Of a stretch of DNA of 64,000 bases, positions 34,512-45,462 are shown one piece after another. The translations under genes and the position numbers were made by a program. How positions within the stretch are numbered: the first letter of the stretch is position 1; each line of letters begins with the position of its first letter. This stretch comes from Lasiosphaeris hirsuta (taxonomy: Eukaryota > Ascomycota > Sordariomycetes > Sordariales > Lasiosphaeriaceae): NCBI GenBank assembly GCA_030549175.1, contig JAUKUA010000005.1:2046001-2110000 (forward strand). Reading direction: 5' to 3'. A model generated the notes under the pieces. It was not told where the DNA came from, did no database searches, and was given only the letters and a program-made list of their open reading frames with translations.

Positions 34512-34761
34512 GAGAATCAATTCGGTACATTTCATAAACGAGAGATAGTTTGCGAGTCCACAGAAGTCAGCTGCCCTTCTTCCATAAGGTAAAGGGCTTG
34601 TCTTGGGTAATTGTAAAGTACACAATCCTACAACCTCGCAACCTCGTGCCGGGGTCTGATGAACATCAAGTTTGTGAATACTGATACAACCAGCTGACCC
34701 AACAATACGCCTAGTTTAGTAAGTGGCCAGTGGCTTATAAGTTTGAAAGCAGGCAAAGATG

Positions 34762-34943
34762 TTACTGCGTGACGTTGCGGCCTATTCCTCGGCCTGCCCC
34801 TCGAACCTTGTCATCCGCAAGGGCATCGTCCGCATACTCCTTCAAAGGACCGACCCAGTATTTCTGTGCGGTTAGAAGGGTTTGTTGCTCAAACACGACT
34901 TTGATTACAATACCTCGAGGCGGAAGATTACTTCGGGAGTCAT
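34762..34943 (-). CDS. Candidate spliced microprotein downstream of CRIPT
   Basis: This is a possible 43-residue protein that I do not recognise. Exon 1 (34943-34914, ten codons starting MTPEVIFRLE) joins exon 2 (34863-34762) through a 50 nt intron. The intron has donor GTATTG, a perfect CTAAC branch site and acceptor GCACAG. Splicing keeps the frame and gives a charged, probably amphipathic helix with a KYWVGPLKEYADDAL stretch and a Gly/Arg-rich end. The start codon lies 30 bases after the CRIPT stop on the same strand, so it may be a second cistron on the CRIPT transcript or have its own start site; a TATAAA sits shortly before the ATG. The reading frame and the intron signals are visible, but expression and function are unknown. 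Confidence 0.5.
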
Positions 34944-34973
34944 GATTAGTTTATAGCCTCCTTGAACCGCTTC

Positions 34974-35456
34974 TCACTTGAGAGTAAACTTTTGGCCATT
35001 CACCACGGGCACCTCTGACTTTTTCTTGTTTGCCTTCCCACAGATGGCGCATGCTATTCCGATTCGTCAACAATCTTCATTTGTTTTATTGATGACGAGC
35101 ATAGATAGGACTTACAATCGGCTTTATAGGCACACTTGTGGCAGAAGCTATGGCCCTGACCGACCTTTGTTTTGCACCGTGTGCAGGAGCTCGAGTACTG
35201 GGCGTATGGATTTTGAGCAGCCTTTGATAGCAGTTTGCTCTGGAACACCCGAAAGTCAGCCGGAGTTGAGCTCGCAAGTGTTGGAAAAGAAATATACTTT
35301 TGAGATGCCTGTCTGGCCCAGTGTGGCGGACTTTGTCCCGCCTGTCGCCGAAGTGGATGCTGAGGCAGAAGAGCCATGATACATTTCGCTCTTCTTCTTG
35401 ACACCTGGAGTGGCAAGTATAGTTTTGTTAAGCCTCTGGCACTTTGAGCAGACCAT
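34974..35456 (-). CDS. CRIPT-like cysteine-rich protein
   Basis: This is the fungal homologue of CRIPT, a small zinc-binding protein conserved from yeasts to man. In animals it was named for binding PDZ proteins, but the ancestral role is probably linked to the spliceosome. Minus-strand exons are 35456-35298, 35239-35116 and 35053-34974, giving 120 residues. The N-terminal CxxC is in MVCSKCQRLNKT. Exon 2 holds NPYAQYSSSCTRCKTK and HSFCHKCAYKAD. Exon 3 gives SCAICGK followed by a lysine-rich stretch and VVNGQKFTLK. The four CxxC pairs match the family pattern. Introns are 58 and 62 nt, with donors GTATAT and GTAAGT and acceptors CCAG and ATAG. A candidate microprotein gene follows 30 bases downstream. 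Confidence 0.92.
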
Positions 35457-36338
35457 GGTCAAGTTTGTTGCAGATACCAGTAGTGCTGATGGTGAGATGG
35501 AAATGAGAATAAGAGTGTGATTGTGAATGAGACCCGATGATGGCTGAAGCGTGAGGGACATGGATCCAAGGTGGAGCCTTGTTAGCGATCCGCTTAGTCA
35601 CAGGTCTTTGCGTCGCCTCGAGAGCAAGGCAGCAACATGCCGAGCAACCGTTGGCAGCTGCCATCAAGTGATTGGCTGACAAAAGCAGCCGAAACGCCTT
35701 ATTCATAGCAATGCAAGCCCCATAGCCAGGGCTGTGACGTCCCGACTAGGCTCTAAAGAAGTCCCCTGAAATCTCACACAGTTGGCACGCAGTTGGCACT
35801 AAGGCAGGCCAGTCTTGGGGAAAGCCAAGAAAAGCTCCCGCGTGCTATGTGTTGTGTGTGCTGTGTAGCCTCCTGAGCCTCCTGAGCCTCCTGAGCCTCC
35901 TTTTCGATCTTCAAACATCAAACACTCGCGCCCGCTGCAGATCCGAATCCGTATTGCGAGGGCTTGCCGCTGCCCGTCCCCCCATCTGCCCACGAGCTGT
36001 CTTTTATTGGCTTTTGCTATCAATTGTGTGCCCATCCACCCTATTGCGCGGCCCCAGGCTTAGTTTTCCAACGGCTGATGCCCAGACAAGCCAGTGTCAC
36101 TGCTGCCCGTAATCCTGCATCGCGCCAAAGGAGGCTGTGCAGCAACACGGCATCTGTTCTCCTCGCCGTCGCACGCTGCAGAACCTCACCCACCACCAAC
36201 ATTTCGCTTCCCGACGCAATACCCATCCTCGGCCGGCTTTTCGCGATATCCATGCTTCGACCGTCTTAATCGGCACCCTCTCCGCCTGCCGGATCTCTTC
36301 GCGCTCTTGATTGCCTCAAAGCGACAAAGTCGTTCGGC
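35457..36338. promoter_or_regulatory. Divergent region CRIPT / P4-ATPase with 9-bp repeats
   Basis: This 882 bp lies between the start codons. It contains three and a partial fourth copy of GCCTCCTGA at 35868-35903. The part nearest the P4-ATPase is C/T-rich, as usual for fungal promoters and leaders. No gene was seen. Confidence 0.55.
35868..35903. repeat. Tandem 9-bp repeat (GCCTCCTGA)
   Basis: Three perfect copies and the beginning of a fourth lie in the promoter or leader region of the P4-ATPase gene. Confidence 0.9.
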
Positions 36339-39300
36339 ATGACCGGCCGCCCGCCTCCCGGGGGCTCGTCGAGCTCCCGAGACAACAACGACCTCCTCCT
36401 CGACCTCGATAACGAACAGCCCGTTTACTACAACGCGCAGAGATCCACTCTCAACGATGACGACCTCCTCAAATTCCACGCCGCACAAGACCAAGAGAGT
36501 GCGCAATCCCGACCCTCCGTCTCCTACGACGATTTTCTCGGCTCCAGTCAGACTACACACCCTTCCGCAAAACAGCCGGCCCCCGGGGCCTTGGGCTCGA
36601 CACAGCGTCCAGCACCGGGGCCCTACCTCACCGAGGCCGACAGGCAATACAGTCAGACATCGGATCTGGGCAACTACCAAAGATACGCCGATGACTTTGA
36701 TGACCTTCCAGACGATGGCGGTTCATACTATCCGCACGGCGCCGGCGGCCCGGCGTCGGCGCGAGGCAATGCGCGGCAACGGAATAGTGTCCTCGGCCTC
36801 GGCGGTGGTTTTCTAGATCGCGTAAAGAACAAGCTGGGCATGGGCCAAGGCTATTCAGAAATGGACCTCCCCCTCACAGACGCGCGAGGAGGCGCCGCCG
36901 CCGGCGGGCGGATAGACTCCGGGAGCGGCAGTATAGGGCCGCCGCCGCCCAAGTCAAGCAAGAAGTTTGACATGGGCAACTTCAAGTTCGGATTCGGGAG
37001 AGGAAAGCCTGACCCATCAACACTAGGGCCCCGTATCATACATCTCAACAACCCCCCAGCCAACAGCCTCAACAAGTACACCGACAACCATGTATCTACG
37101 GCCAAGTACAACATCGCGACCTTCCTCCCCAAGTTCCTCTTCGAACAATTCTCGAAATTCGCCAACATCTTCTTCTTGTTCACCGCCGGCCTGCAGCAGA
37201 TTCCCGGCCTTTCGCCCACCAACAGATACACCACTATCGGCCCGCTTATTGTTGTGCTCATGGTCTCGGCAGGCAAGGAATTGGTGGAGGACTATCGTCG
37301 GAAGCAGGCCGACAAGGCACTCAACATGTCAAAGGCGCGCATCCTACAGGGCTCAACTTTCAACGAGACAAAGTGGATCAACGTGGCCGTAGGAGACATT
37401 GTACGGGTTGAGTCGGAAGAACCATTCCCGGCCGATTTGGTTCTGCTGGCAAGCTCTGAACCCGAGGGGCTATGCTATATCGAGACTGCTAACCTCGATG
37501 GAGAGACCAACCTCAAGATCAAGCAGGGCTTGCCTGAGACGGCAACCATGGTCAGCTCAAGCGAGCTGAGTAGACTAGGAGGCAGGATCCGTTCCGAACA
37601 GCCGAACAGCAGTCTATACACATATGAGGCTACCCTGACTATGCAAGCCGGCGGAGGAGAGAAGGAGCTGTCCGTAAACCCGGAGCAACTGCTGCTTCGA
37701 GGCGCCACCCTGAGAAACACTCCCTGGATTCACGGCGTCGTTGTTTTTACCGGCCACGAAACAAAGCTCATGCGAAACGCGACAGCAGCCCCCATCAAGC
37801 GGACCAAGGTTGAGAGACAGCTGAACATGCTTGTTTTGGTTCTTGTCGGGATGTTACTAGTTCTCAGCGTCATCTCAACTGTCGGCGACCTCATCATGAG
37901 GAAGGTGGAAGGTCAGGCCCTGTCTTACCTCTATCTGGATCCGGTGGATACCGCGGCAAATGTTGCGCGAATCTTCATCAAAGACATGGTTACTTACTGG
38001 GTCTTGTTCTCCTCTCTCGTTCCCATCTCACTGTTCGTCACGATCGAACTGGTCAAGTACTGGCATGGAATTCTGATTAACGACGACATGGACATCTACT
38101 ATGACGTCACGGATACCCCTGCCAATTGCCGGACATCGAGCTTAGTCGAAGAGTTGGGGATGGTCGAGTACGTCTTCTCGGACAAGACTGGAACCCTCAC
38201 CTGCAACCAAATGGAGTTTAAGCAGTGCTCAATCGCTGGCATCATGTATTCTGAGGTCGTTCCCGAGGATCGAATAGCGAGTATCGAAGACGGTGTCGAA
38301 GTCGGAATCCACGAGTTCAAGCAGCTCCGGGAAAACCTCAAGAGCCACCCATCCGCCCAGGCCATCGACCACTTTCTGACACTCCTCTCAACATGTCACA
38401 CGGTCATTCCAGAGATCGACGAGGAGGGGAAAATCAAATACCAAGCTGCCTCCCCTGACGAGGGGGCTCTCGTTGAAGGTGCCCAGGTGTTGGGGCACAC
38501 GTTTGTTGCACGAAAGCCGCGATCAGTTATCATTGAAGTCGAAGGCAAGCGGTTAGAGTACGAGCTGCTGGCCGTCTGCGAATTCAACTCAACGCGGAAG
38601 AGAATGTCCACCATTTACCGCTGCCCCGATGGAAAGGTTCGGATATATTGCAAGGGCGCGGATACTGTCATTATGGAACGACTCAACGACAATAATCCGC
38701 ACACAGATATCACGCTGCGTCATCTCGAGGAATATGCGTCAGAGGGTCTGCGGACTCTATGCTTAGCCATGCGTGAGGTTCCGGAGCACGAGTATCAAGA
38801 GTGGTACAAGGTTTACGACAAGGCCCAGACCACCGTCGGAGGCAACCGAGCCGATGAGCTGGACAAGGCGGCCGAGATCATCGAACATGATTTCTACCTC
38901 CTTGGTGCCACCGCCATCGAGGATCGACTGCAAGATGGCGTACCCGAGACCATCCACACTCTCCAGGAGGCTGGCATCAAGGTCTGGGTCCTCACTGGTG
39001 ACAGACAGGAGACTGCCATCAACATTGGAATGAGCTGCAAGCTCCTCAGCGAGGATATGATGCTGCTCATTGTCAACGAGGATAATGCTGTTGCGACGCG
39101 AGACAATATCCAGAAGAAACTTGAGGCGATTCGAAACCAGGGCGACGCCACCATTGAAATGGAGACACTGGCTCTTGTTATCGACGGGAAATCACTGACG
39201 TTCGCCCTGGAGAAAGACCTAGAAAAGATGTTCCTCGATCTCGCTATCATGTGCAAGGCCGTCATTTGCTGCCGTGTATCACCGCTGCAAAAGGCGTTGG

Positions 39301-40559
39301 TTGTCAAGCTGGTGAAGAAATATCAAAAGGAATCGATCCTGCTCGCTATTGGCGATGGCGCGAACGATGTCTCAATGATCCAAGCCGCTCATATTGGCAT
39401 CGGTATTAGTGGTGTCGAAGGTCTCCAGGCCGCGCGAAGTGCGGACGTCGCCATTGCCCAATTCCGCTTCCTTCGCAAACTTCTTCTTGTCCACGGTGCA
39501 TGGAGCTATCAACGGGTCAGCAAGACGATATTATTCTCCTTCTACAAGAATATCACCCTCTACCTAACACAGTTCTGGGTAAGCGAAATCCCCTTGCTGC
39601 GGGTGAGATTATTTTGACTAACGCAGAACAGTATGTATTCTCAAATGTCTTCTCCGGGATGGTCATCTACGAGTCCTGGACGCTATCCTTCTACAACGTC
39701 TTCTACACGGTGTTGCCGCCTCTGGTACTAGGTATCCTAGACCAGTTTGTGTCTGCCCGGCTTCTCGACCGATACCCGCAGCTCTACAACCTCGGCCAGA
39801 AGAACGAGTTCTTCAAAATCAAGGTTTTTGTTGCATGGATTCTCACAGCCGCTTATCACTCGATCATTCTGTACATCGGCGGTTCCCTCTTTTGGATCCA
39901 CGACGGCGTCCAGGGCGACGGCCGGATGGCTGGGCACTGGGTGTGGGGCACAGCAATGTACGGAGCAGTCCTGCTGACGGTACTGGGCAAGGCTGCTCTC
40001 GTCACGAACAACTGGACCAAGTATCATATTATTGCCATTCCCGGGAGCATGGCCATCTGGATCGTTTTCATCGCCGTGTACGGAACCGTGGCGCCAAAGC
40101 TTGGCTTCTCGACCGAGTACTTCGGTGTCGTGCCACGCCTCTTCACGAGTCCTACCTTCTGGATCGAGATGCCTACGTTGGCCGTCCTCTGCTTGGCGCG
40201 CGATTTCACCTGGAAGTTTAGCAAGCGGCTATGGCGACCCGAAGCGTACCATCACGTCCAGGAGATTCAGAAGTACAACATTCAAGACTATAGACCTCGG
40301 TATGTTTCCCCCCCTCCCCACTAAACTATAGTTTCACTTACACAGTGCTTACCTTTTCGTGCCAAATAGCATGGAGCAATTCCAAAAGGCAATCCGAAAG
40401 GTCCGGCAGGTGCAGCGTATGCGCAAGCAACGCGGCTACGCCTTCTCGCAGGCCGATGAGTCGCAGACGCGGGTGCTGCAAGCCTATGATACGACGCGGC
40501 ATCGCGGTCGATACGGCGAAATGGCGAGCTCGAGACCCCCTCATGACGAAGGCCGGTGA
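36339..40559 (+). CDS. DRS2: P4-ATPase phospholipid flippase, DRS2 type
   Basis: This is an aminophospholipid flippase of the trans-Golgi/endosome (Drs2/DnfB class), which moves phosphatidylserine and -ethanolamine to the cytosolic leaflet. Exons are 36339-39578, 39632-40299 and 40370-40559, giving 1365 residues. A disordered N-terminal tail of about 230 residues precedes RIIHLNNPPANS and the first membrane helices. The actuator-loop DGETNLK, the P4 hallmark LVPISLFVTIEL in TM4, the phosphorylation motif DKTGT (Asp about residue 615), KGADTVIMERL, LTGDRQETAINIG and GDGANDVSMIQAA are all present. Six C-terminal membrane helices follow over the exon 1/2 junction (TQFW-YVFSNVFSG). The cytosolic tail carries the FQKAIRKVRQVQRMRKQRGY region and QAYDTTRHRGRYG, which are specific to the Drs2 class. 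Splicing is canonical. Confidence 0.95.
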
Positions 40560-43500
40560 TCCAGCCACGTGTTGTAATATTGGGTATTCATTCTATGTTT
40601 TGTCTGTATCCTGGTGTTTCTTGCGTTTTGGGTGGCGGGTTGTAGGCCGGGCCAGGCCAGGCTGAAGCAGAGCTAGAAAACAGGAGGCAAGGGAAGGGCG
40701 GGGGAGGTTTGCGAAGCGGGCGGGGGATAACTTCTCTCCACCTTTTGTGTTTGACTTGTCTCGAATAAAAGAAATACTTTTTCTTCGCCCCCCGTCTCGG
40801 TATGCTACCCCGTAGATAGATGCCCTCACGCCATGGTTTTCTTGGCGACTTTCAAAACGGTGGTTTTTACCTTGGGGTTTGATTGCTTTCTGGTATCTGG
40901 TTCACTTTGGTTATATAGCTTTGAGACGGGGGTTGACGTGGCGCTGGTATCAGTAGGCCGGCATCAAAGCGATATGTGATCGGACTTGAGTGGGAGGAGC
41001 AAAATGGGAAAAGAGAAACGACAAGCAATGTTGAATGCGATTTTCTTCGGTTTTAGGGCCCGGTAGGTTCCCGCTATGCCCGGGGCCTGACTAGCTAGCT
41101 GCGGATTGAGCATGTTGCTTGTCTGACTGGACACACGTCTGTCTTGGTTCGAGAGGACGAAGAGGGAACGAATCCACTGGCCGATGATGAAGTGCTCGGT
41201 TATTTTGGTGTATTGTACGGATTACCCACTGCCGCCGCATGTAAGATGATTACATGAATTAGCGAGTATTTAGTTATCTACCTCACACAGCACAGCCTCT
41301 CTCTCCCCTAATGCGTAGTGACCGTGGATCGGGGCGTGGCGGATCAGCGATGGGGTACGGAGTCTTAAGGCCGGTCTAGAACAACAACAACAAGGGGCAT
41401 TCCATGGCATTATTGGGCCGATAGACGGACATCTTGGTTAGATAACGCGGAGCTCGATGCCGTCCTACGTCGATCGCCTGGCGAGGACCCATCTATCGGC
41501 GATCAGCCGCGGCGCGAATGTAATGTCGGGATATTCTTTTCTAGGTCTGTTTTCTGCTTCTTGGCCCCGGCAGCAAGGAAGGAGCCCAGCGTCCACAGCG
41601 GAGTCCGGCATGCAAGGTAGGTACCTCAACTTCCCCCGGACGGGCCGGTTTGGTAGCGCCGAGGCCGCGCCGCATGGGTCATCATGTTACGGGGCACTAC
41701 CTTGTATTCTCCGTCTCTGACTCGACAGAGGCAACGAGTTCCCCGCAGATGTTTTTCTGTGGACGTCATGATAGAAGGACAGCGCAGTTGACCTGGAAGT
41801 GGAGCTCCATCCAAAGCCGAGCTGTTTCCTGCTGCGTGTGTGGCCTTCAAGGTGTTCCCGTCAGTCCATCAAGGTGCCAGCCCAACCGGCCAGAGGCAGC
41901 TATATCTACCCTGATGTCTCCGTAGACAAACCCGTGCATGCGTGTATCGTAGATCCCCCCCAATCAATTCTTCGCCCTGCGTATCCCCTCGTACGGAGCT
42001 GACAGACCACACAACCGAGTCGAGGGATTGGCTGTGTCCAGTACCGTGTTCCGTAGTGCGCGCGTACCACTAGCGCTCACTCAGTACTAGTAGCAGGGAG
42101 ACATGAGAGAAGGAAAAAAAAAAAAAAAAAAAGGCCGCGGCAGCACGGCAACATGGGGAGGTACAGCCGACGATCCCAGGTGCTTCCATCTCCACATTCC
42201 GCCGCCTTACACGGCCGTCGTCAGTCCCCTCTGACGAGGTGGGAGACCATGTGCTGCGTGCGTTGCTCCGTCTTGTTCCGTTCATCCCGCACTACTATGG
42301 TCAAGGAAGCAAGGCGAGCTGGGCAGGAGACGAGCAGGGAACTTATTACCTGTTGAGGGGCGCATTGTCCTCACCTTGATGGAAGGAAATCCGGGATTCC
42401 GTTCCCAAGCAACCCCTGACTCTGGAAGTAAACACCCAAGTCTGAATAAGCCTTGCCATAGAAACCCATAGAACAACAACCCAAACAGCAGCCCCCGCAG
42501 ATCTGCCCCTGAGACAGGACAAACGTGCAGTCGGACAGAAAAAAAAATATACACGAACGCCCGGGGAGACGAATGCCCCACTTGTGCCCATCCCATCCAG
42601 CCCCCCCCCCCCTCCCAATTGCAACCTCAAAGCAATCAACAAGTCGTTCGTGATGTGCCACCGAAGCCAGCCGCTCTCTGCCTGCCCGGCGGACAAAAGC
42701 CTCGTTTTCTCTCCCGGCCGGCAAACAGAACTTAATAGGGACCCCATGGAAGCAGCATCTTCCCCCAAAAAAGAAGAAAAAGGAAGAAGAAGGGATGACA
42801 GCCTTTGCATGAACGCTAGTGTGTGCGCCATGTACGCCGCAGCTAGCGCACAGTGGGGTGGGACGCTAGTAACAGAGCGATCGGATAAGATACATGGATA
42901 CATTGTGGGGAGGAGCCCACGGGCCCGTGTGCCCGTCTAGTGGCATCCCGTCACACCACCGCTATCAGCTCGTAGTTGCGTGCCCACCACCACCAACCAT
43001 CAATTGCTATCTCAAGAATCTTCCCTAGCACCAAAGGAATGTGTAGCCGATAACAAAGGTCCTTCCTCAAAGAGCTGAAGTTCTGAACAGCATTAGTGCT
43101 TAGAAACTTGACACAGAGTTAAGCGACGTCCGATGGTCGGCCAAGTCATGTTGAACCTGTAAATACCCGTTCCCGTTGCTTGATTGGCACCCACACCAAA
43201 AAGTGAGGTCATCAGCTGCTGCTGCCGCCAAAGGACCAAGAACTGTTTCTCCAGCACCTCAAAAAGCCAACCAAACAACAAGATTGCGTCACAGCAGCAG
43301 AGCCGGAGGTCCTTACGGTGCACGCCTTGAGCCAGCAAATTGGTTTCCAATTTGATTCGATTGCCAGTTAAGACAAAATCCAGACATTACTAATGCCTTA
43401 TATGCCATAGTCCGTCCTGTCTGCCAGGGCTCTTATCCCCCGGGTTATTCCCAATTCTCATACAAATTGAACACCACCAAAAGACAAGAGTCAATATGAT

Positions 43501-44376
43501 AATACCGGGGGCCCTTGGTGCCCCAAAATCATAGCCCGATGCGTACCGAGACATGGTAAAATAAACAGAATGAAATGAAACACGAATTGACCACCGAATT
43601 CCCCCATGTGCCCCCATTCGCCTAGCAATGAAGTCGTGTTAGCATTGGGATCCTTGCCCTGCCTGCCCAGTATGACGCCGACGAAGCCTCAGGAAACAAA
43701 AGCCAACCAAATGCCTAAAAACTGCTTTTGCCCGTCTATATGCCGAAACTGGAAACATCAATATGCCGCTGACTTTTGAAAATATTAAGTCGAAAAGAAG
43801 AGAAGTGAGAGGGGATTGGGGCTCCGTGGCACACCACCCGCGCCCGTCAGTTGAGGACCCGACCGGGACCCCACGGCGCTAAACATGCGGCCACGCCCCC
43901 CTCAGACAGGAATCATCCATGAATCAACAAGCACAACCCCGCTCTTCCCCGGCTCGCTTTTGTGGGGTACCAGGACACGCATGGCGCAGTGCTGTATAGA
44001 TAGCAGCTCGCCGAGCATTCAGCCAAATCGGCCAGAAAGAGAAAGGAGTGAGGCCGTTCATGAAACCAGTCTTGCTGCGCAAAAACCCCGCCGAGTGTTG
44101 CATCGCTGGTCTCGGCAGCCCCCCACGTTGGTGATAAAGAAGACACTTGGGTCCAAATTGGGAAGGGCTCGCTCGCGCCTCTCCGAGCCAGCTGCAGTCA
44201 GCTTCCTCTTCGTCCAAAAGGGCAGCAGCACCATGCGAGGCCCCGAACACAAGCACAAACCACCACCCCGCGCTAGGATCCTCACATGATCGTGAGCCCG
44301 AATCGGTGGTGCCGGCCGCGTTGCTAGTCTGCGATTGAACAGGCATCGAGTTCTGCACCTGCTCCGGTAGACAGAG
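40560..44376. other. 3.8 kb gene-poor region downstream of the P4-ATPase
   Basis: No supported gene lies between the P4-ATPase stop and the Ecl1-like gene. It contains a 19 A run (42114-42132) and a 12 C run (42601-42612). The largest frames (185 and 144 codons) are low-complexity shadows. As the two flanking genes converge, most of this DNA is not promoter for either gene. Confidence 0.55.
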
Positions 44377-45462
44377 TTACCGTCCCACCATGGGTGTTAC
44401 CAGTTCGATGCTCTTGGGCCGTGAATAGATGCCCGGCCTGCGGGTAGGGAGCGGTCGGTCAGAGCCTGGCCCGTAGCCGTGGCCGCCGTAGTAGATCCCG
44501 TCATATGTCGACGAAAAGAAGCCTGACGATGGTCTAGAGTACGAGCTGCTGGGACTCGTTTGGGCACTCCGACCGAATGGCCAGATGTTGGCATGGTACG
44601 TCCCAACTGGGGACGGGGGAGTTGGGGGGCGGATTGAGATTGACTTGAGCGCGGATATCGCAGACGTGTGGCTAACATTCGGTGAGGTGGGCGGAGAGAA
44701 GTGCATCGAGCTAGGCCTAGACGGCGAAGCGCGGGGAATGATGTCTCTAGGCTCCGGAGCGCCCGAGAAAAAGGGATAGTTAGCGGCATGGTGACTGCTC
44801 GAGTACCGGCTTGAGACAGCCGATGCGCCAGCATACGTTTGGTCGTGAATCCGGCATCTAGTGGTTCGTTAGATATGCCTACATGTCCGACGTCTTCGAC
44901 TTGTGTAAACTTACGCATCAGAGCAGTACACCAACCGGTCATCCGACGGGAGAAACTGCTTCTCGCAAATCATGCTAAAATACCGCCAGTCAGCAGGTTT
45001 CTTTTTAGGTGGAAGCCAGGCGAGAATGGATGTCTGCAGGAACGGCACTCCAGGCTAAGCCATAGTGACCCCGCCCCCTCATTGGAAAGTCTTCCAAGGT
45101 GACACAAATCACCCGCATATCAGGTGACGCTGCGGATCGACCAAAGAGGAAGCCATTGAGTAGGAGAGATTATGAAACGTAAAAAACGCCAGGGAAAAAC
45201 TGTGCAAAGCAACATACCAATACTGGGGAAAGCTTTCCCTTTCCTCGTCCCACAAGCGCTCTTCCTCCCACTCCCTTTCGCGGTCCCTGGGGTTCTTGCC
45301 TAGCTTCTGGGCCGACTGAGGTGTTGTCCTTCGGGTCATGGTGGTAGGCCGGGAGGCACCCTTGTGCTTATAAGAGAGATCGGTAGCAGCGGGAGCTTTC
45401 CGCACGTCTGTCATGGAGGAATTGCCAGAGGCATGTCCGGACCTTCGGCGGTGGTGGTGCAT
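44377..45462 (-). CDS. Ecl1-family life-span regulatory factor
   Basis: This is a member of the Ecl1/life-span regulatory factor family. In fission yeast Ecl1-3 are small zinc-binding proteins that extend chronological life span and respond to nutrient limitation. Minus-strand exons are 45462-45218, 44974-44915 and 44857-44377, giving 261 residues. The three exons must be joined to see the domain: ESFPQYC-MICEKQFLPSDD then LVYCSDA-CRIHD. This yields a C-x2-C...C-x3-C zinc motif with Cys82, Cys85, Cys99 and Cys103. The donors are GTATGT and GTAAGT and the acceptors TTTTAG and CACTAG. The N-terminus is basic with a poly-His start and RKAPAATDLSYKHKG. The C-terminal 150 residues are rich in Ser, Pro and Tyr and look disordered. 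Gene-poor regions of 3.8 and 6.7 kb flank it. Confidence 0.85.

Noticed and set aside
41457..42940. Possible coding frames in the P4-ATPase/Ecl1 gap
   Set aside because: Low-complexity frames crossing A19 and C12 runs; no splice-consistent gene could be built.
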